From: an uncultured Acidimicrobiaceae bacterium
Lineage (GTDB): Bacteria > Actinomycetota > Acidimicrobiia > Acidimicrobiales > UBA10347
DNA: 64,000 nt
Assembly: GCA_905182135.1 (NCBI GenBank)
Contig: CAJJAG010000003.1
Span: forward strand, 347,243 to 411,242
Reading direction: 5' to 3'
Shown: piece by piece, positions 61,681-64,000 of the stretch
How positions within the stretch are numbered: position 1 is the stretch's first letter
How the letters are laid out: each line of letters opens with the position of its first letter
Made by a program: the position numbers and the translations under genes
The notes under the pieces: generated by a model
What the model saw: only the letters and a program-made list of their open reading frames with translations
What the model was told of the DNA's origin: nothing
Database searches by the model: none

Positions 61681-61744
61681 GCTGCTCGCTGGTGGTGCCC
61701 GTAGTGGGCGTGTGTGACCAACTCAACCTGGATGCGTGCAGAAG

Positions 61745-61788
61745 TTTGTGAACTCTCAAAAGACAATTTGTGAACTCTCAAAAGACAA
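61745..61788 (+). promoter_or_regulatory. 22-bp tandem repeat upstream of the ABC importer operon
   Basis: Two identical 22-bp copies (61745-61766 and 61767-61788) begin TTTGTGAACTCTC. Within each, TTTGTGA and TCTCAAA form an imperfect inverted repeat (6 of 7 positions). They end 36 bases upstream of the GTG start of the transporter ATPase. The 22-bp period is about two helical turns. Paired operators for an unidentified regulator are the simplest reading; slippage is possible. Confidence 0.6.
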
Positions 61789-61824
61789 GTAGCGGGCGCG
61801 GCGTCCATCTGGCATGATCTGTCG

Positions 61825-62586
61825 GTGAGTGACGGGCAGCAAGCACGAGGCGGCGCGAATCGACTTTTGTCGTTCGATTCGGTCTCCATGGTTTTTCCAG
61901 ACGGCACACACGCGCTCGACGACGTCAGCTTCGGCGTAGACGAGGGTGAGTTCGTAACGATCGTGGGCCCATCGGGCTGCGGGAAATCGACGATCCTGAA
62001 GATCGCGTCGGGCCTGCTGGACCACACCGACGGTTCCTACGATCTGGCCGACGACAACCTGGGTTACGTCTTCCAAGACTCCACGCTGCTGCCCTGGCGG
62101 ACGGTGATGAAGAACGTCGAGTTGTTCGACGAGCTTCGCAAGGGCGACAAATCAGCACGGCGTGCAAATGCACAACGAGTCATCGAAACCGTTGGACTTG
62201 GCGGCTTTGAGAACCATCACCCCAAACGACTGTCCGGCGGCATGCGCATGCGTGTATCGCTCGCTCGGTCTTTGACACTGAACCCCAAGGTCTTCTTGTT
62301 CGACGAGCCATTTGGTGCTCTCGATGAGATCACTCGCCAGAACCTGAACGAAGAGGTTGGCCGTCTGTTCAAAGAACTGAACTTCGGCGGGCTCTTCATC
62401 ACCCACTCGATTCCGGAGGCTGTCTTCATGTCGACCAAGGTGCTCGTCATGTCGTCTCGGCCTGGCCGCATCATCGACGAATTCGACGTGCCGTTTGAGT
62501 ACCCACGAACAGCCGAGTTGCGGTACGACCCTGAGTTCGCCCGTCTGAGCGGCGAGGTCTCTAAGAGCCTGGCGGCATTCCACTAA
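61825..62586 (+). CDS. NitT/TauT-type ABC importer ATPase
   Basis: A 253-residue ATPase: Walker A VGPSGCGKSTILKI, Q-loop YVFQDSTLLPWRTV (the PW is diagnostic of SsuB/TauB/RibX types), signature LSGGMRMRVSLARSL, Walker B VFLFDEPFGALDEITRQ and switch ITHSIPEAV. The start is GTG 61825. Its stop overlaps the permease start by one base (TAATG). The substrate could be nitrate, sulfonate, aromatic, pyrimidine or riboflavin type; the surrounding genes favour a nitrogen heterocycle. Confidence 0.9.
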   Translation: MSDGQQARGGANRLLSFDSVSMVFPDGTHALDDVSFGVDEGEFVTIVGPSGCGKSTILKIASGLLDHTDGSYDLADDNLGYVFQDSTLLPWRTVMKNVELFDELRKGDKSARRANAQRVIETVGLGGFENHHPKRLSGGMRMRVSLARSLTLNPKVFLFDEPFGALDEITRQNLNEEVGRLFKELNFGGLFITHSIPEAVFMSTKVLVMSSRPGRIIDEFDVPFEYPRTAELRYDPEFARLSGEVSKSLAAFH

Positions 62587-63374
62587 TGAAGAAGCGACTC
62601 GGAACCGCCTGGCCACCACTCGCCGTATTCGCTGGGTTCATCGGCGTCTGGTACTTCTACAGCGGCGTCATCCTGGACGAGGTCGAACGCAACATTTCGC
62701 TGCCCTACTTCCACAATGTTGTCGACATAGCGTTCCTCGATGGAGAGAACCGCAGCGAGCTTCTTAGTGCGACATGGACGAGCGCCTGGATCGCCGGCAT
62801 CGGCCTGGCGATAGCGGTGGCTCTCGGCTTGTTCTTCGCGGTGCTGATGAGTCAGGCCAAGTGGATCGAGCGTTCTTTCTACCCCTACGCCGTATTGCTG
62901 CAGACCATTCCAATTCTGGCGTTGGTGCCGGTCATCGGCCTTCGCTTCGGCTTCGGAATCGGCGCTCGCGTGATCGTTGTGGTGATCATCTCGTTGTTCC
63001 CGATTATTACGAACACCCTGTTTGGACTCAAGACAGCCGAGCAGGGTCACCACGACCTGTTCACCCTGCACAAGGCCAGCAGGGTCACTCGCTTGTTCAA
63101 GCTGCAGTTTCCTAGCGCCCTACCCGCCATGTTCACCGGCTTCCAGATATCGGCCGGCTTGGCGGTGATCGGTGAGATCGTTGGCGGCTTCTTCTTTGGC
63201 CGAGGCGCCACCGATCTAGGCAATCGGATTCAGCTCTACGCGGCGCGCCTTCGAGCCGAGGAACTCATTGGTGCCATCGCACTTTCGGCCGGCTTGGGCA
63301 TTTCTGTGTTCTGGTTCTTCGGGTTCCTTCGCAACCGCTTCACCTCATCTTGGGCCGAGGCCAACCACACCTGA
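62586..63374 (+). CDS. NitT/TauT-type ABC importer permease
   Basis: A 262-residue BPD_transp_1 permease with six hydrophobic segments. TWTSAWIAGIGLAIAVALGL, QTIPILALVPVIGLRFGFG and the EAA-like AEQGHHDLFTLHKASRVTRL loop match SsuC/TauC/RibX family permeases. It overlaps the ATPase by one base and precedes a substrate-binding lipoprotein by 144 bases. Confidence 0.9.
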   Translation: MKKRLGTAWPPLAVFAGFIGVWYFYSGVILDEVERNISLPYFHNVVDIAFLDGENRSELLSATWTSAWIAGIGLAIAVALGLFFAVLMSQAKWIERSFYPYAVLLQTIPILALVPVIGLRFGFGIGARVIVVVIISLFPIITNTLFGLKTAEQGHHDLFTLHKASRVTRLFKLQFPSALPAMFTGFQISAGLAVIGEIVGGFFFGRGATDLGNRIQLYAARLRAEELIGAIALSAGLGISVFWFFGFLRNRFTSSWAEANHT

Positions 63375-63482
63375 TCGCCATTTTGATCCAGCAGCTTTTG
63401 TTTCCTGTTTGTTAACACCAGGAACACAGGCAACATCGTTGTCTTTCCGTCGTGTTGGGCCACTAAGTTATGTTCGTTCTCA

Positions 63483-63499
63483 GAGGGGCGACGCCCCTC
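63483..63499 (+). promoter_or_regulatory. Hairpin before the substrate-binding protein gene
   Basis: GAGGGGC and GCCCCTC pair perfectly around a GAC loop, 20 bases before the start codon. In ABC operons such intercistronic hairpins can protect or process mRNA so that the binding protein is made in excess. Confidence 0.5.
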
Positions 63500-63518
63500 A
63501 TGATCCTGGAGGGGATTC

Positions 63519-64000
63519 ATGACTACACGACGTAGCCCTTGGCTTCTGTTTGTGGCGTTATTCGCCGCGTTCGGCCTTATCGCAGCTGCCTGTGGTGGCA
63601 GCGATGACACCGCGTCCGACACGCCTGACGTCGTCGACATATCGGACAGCGATGCTGACGCCGATGTTGTGGATGATGACGAAGGCCATTCGGCCGACCT
63701 CTCTGGCCTGGCCTCATGCCCGAACCCATTGGTCATTCAGACTGATTGGTTCCCTGAGCCCGAGCATGGTGCGCTGTACAACTTGACGGCTGGCGAAGGT
63801 TCCATCGATGCTGAGTCGGGTCGTTTCTCTGGTCCTTTGGCTGCTGATCCTTCGATCATTATCGAGATCCGTGCTGGTGGTCCTTTCATTGGTTTCCAGC
63901 AGACGGTTGCGCTGATGGCGACCGACGATGACATCTTCCTGGGCTATGTCAATACAGACGAAGCGGTGCAGAACTACGAAGACTTCCCGACCACCGCTGT
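63519..64000 (+). CDS. NMT1-type substrate-binding lipoprotein (partial)
   Basis: The first 160 codons of an ABC binding protein, continuing off the right edge. Signal FVALFAAFGLIAAAC (lipobox IAAAC, Cys25) is followed by an Asp-rich linker and then LVIQTDWFPEPEHGALYNL, matching the TDWFPE.EHG start of NMT1/THI5-like binding proteins. ATG 63519 follows GGAGGGG. It completes the importer with the upstream ATPase and permease. A pyrimidine, flavin or similar cyclic ligand is possible; the ligand pocket is mostly out of view. Confidence 0.9.
   Translation, partial: MTTRRSPWLLFVALFAAFGLIAAACGGSDDTASDTPDVVDISDSDADADVVDDDEGHSADLSGLASCPNPLVIQTDWFPEPEHGALYNLTAGEGSIDAESGRFSGPLAADPSIIIEIRAGGPFIGFQQTVALMATDDDIFLGYVNTDEAVQNYEDFPTTA

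Noticed and set aside
61227..62027. 266-codon minus-strand open frame
   Set aside because: It runs antisense to the GNAT relic and the importer ATPase, whose Walker motifs are clear; composition is that of a shadow frame.
1..64000. tRNA, rRNA, IS element and prophage genes
   Set aside because: No cloverleaf with a TTCGA-type arm in the gaps, no rRNA motifs, no transposase or integrase motifs were seen by eye; a tRNAscan or IS search could still find a weak case.

Overview
This window reads as a chromosomal segment of a high-GC Gram-positive bacterium, most likely a free-living actinobacterium of the Acidimicrobiia or a related lineage. The evidence is the gene content: three F420-type luciferase-like oxidoreductases, a cytochrome P450, an SCO6745-like protein, a BldC/excisionase-like small regulator, MarR-YceI-pirin genes, many GTG starts and several GGS-type lipoproteins. 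No genus can be named from sequence alone. No rRNA, tRNA, CRISPR array, transposase or phage gene was seen.

Region 1 (1-10.6 kb) is the most distinctive. On the minus strand an adenosine-deaminase-family enzyme and a 14-TM exporter precede a complete BMP-type (nucleoside) ABC importer. The importer is followed at very short spacing by a 2-oxoglutarate/Fe(II)-oxygenase-like gene and by a VanA-type oxygenase that lacks its Rieske domain and runs off the left edge. A close paralogue of that Rieske-less oxygenase lies divergently at 9.7-10.6 kb. Together they look like an uptake and oxidative-catabolism cassette for a modified purine or nucleoside.

Region 2 (10.7-27.5 kb) holds a small membrane protein, an SCO6745-like protein, an alpha/beta hydrolase and a P450 whose start codon lies inside a 33-bp near-perfect palindrome. 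A heterodimeric ABC exporter, a divergent shikimate-kinase-like protein, an SDR, YjdM/PhnA, a decayed hydroxyisobutyrate-dehydrogenase-like pseudogene and an LLM oxidoreductase follow. A BldC-like regulator preceded by phased direct repeats, a class II aldolase, an ABM monooxygenase, a SulP transporter, malonyl-CoA decarboxylase and a zinc-type dehydrogenase complete it.

Region 3 (27.5-42 kb) has two lipoproteins, a TesB-type thioesterase, an MFS exporter, an FMN alpha-hydroxyacid dehydrogenase with a duplicated 3' end, a DUF4261-like protein, a threonine dehydratase, AroK-like and AroQ enzymes, and a TPP riboswitch controlling a thiBPQ thiamine importer.

Region 4 (42-53.6 kb) contains an SDR, two LLM oxidoreductases, a 1.1-kb stretch without an intact gene, a methyltransferase, an MscS channel, a thioesterase and a VOC-pirin-YceI operon divergent from a MarR regulator with a dyad between them. 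A PLP decarboxylase follows.

Region 5 (54-64 kb) groups YqeC (molybdenum hydroxylase accessory), an alpha/beta hydrolase, creatininase, RidA, a TrzN/guanine-deaminase-clade amidohydrolase, two flavodoxin-fold reductases, a phytoene-dehydrogenase-like flavoprotein, a broken GNAT gene and an NMT1/SsuABC-type importer cut by the right edge. This assembly also fits salvage or breakdown of nitrogen heterocycles. Several short tandem duplications and gene relics (amidase, HIBADH, GNAT) suggest ongoing small-scale gene decay.
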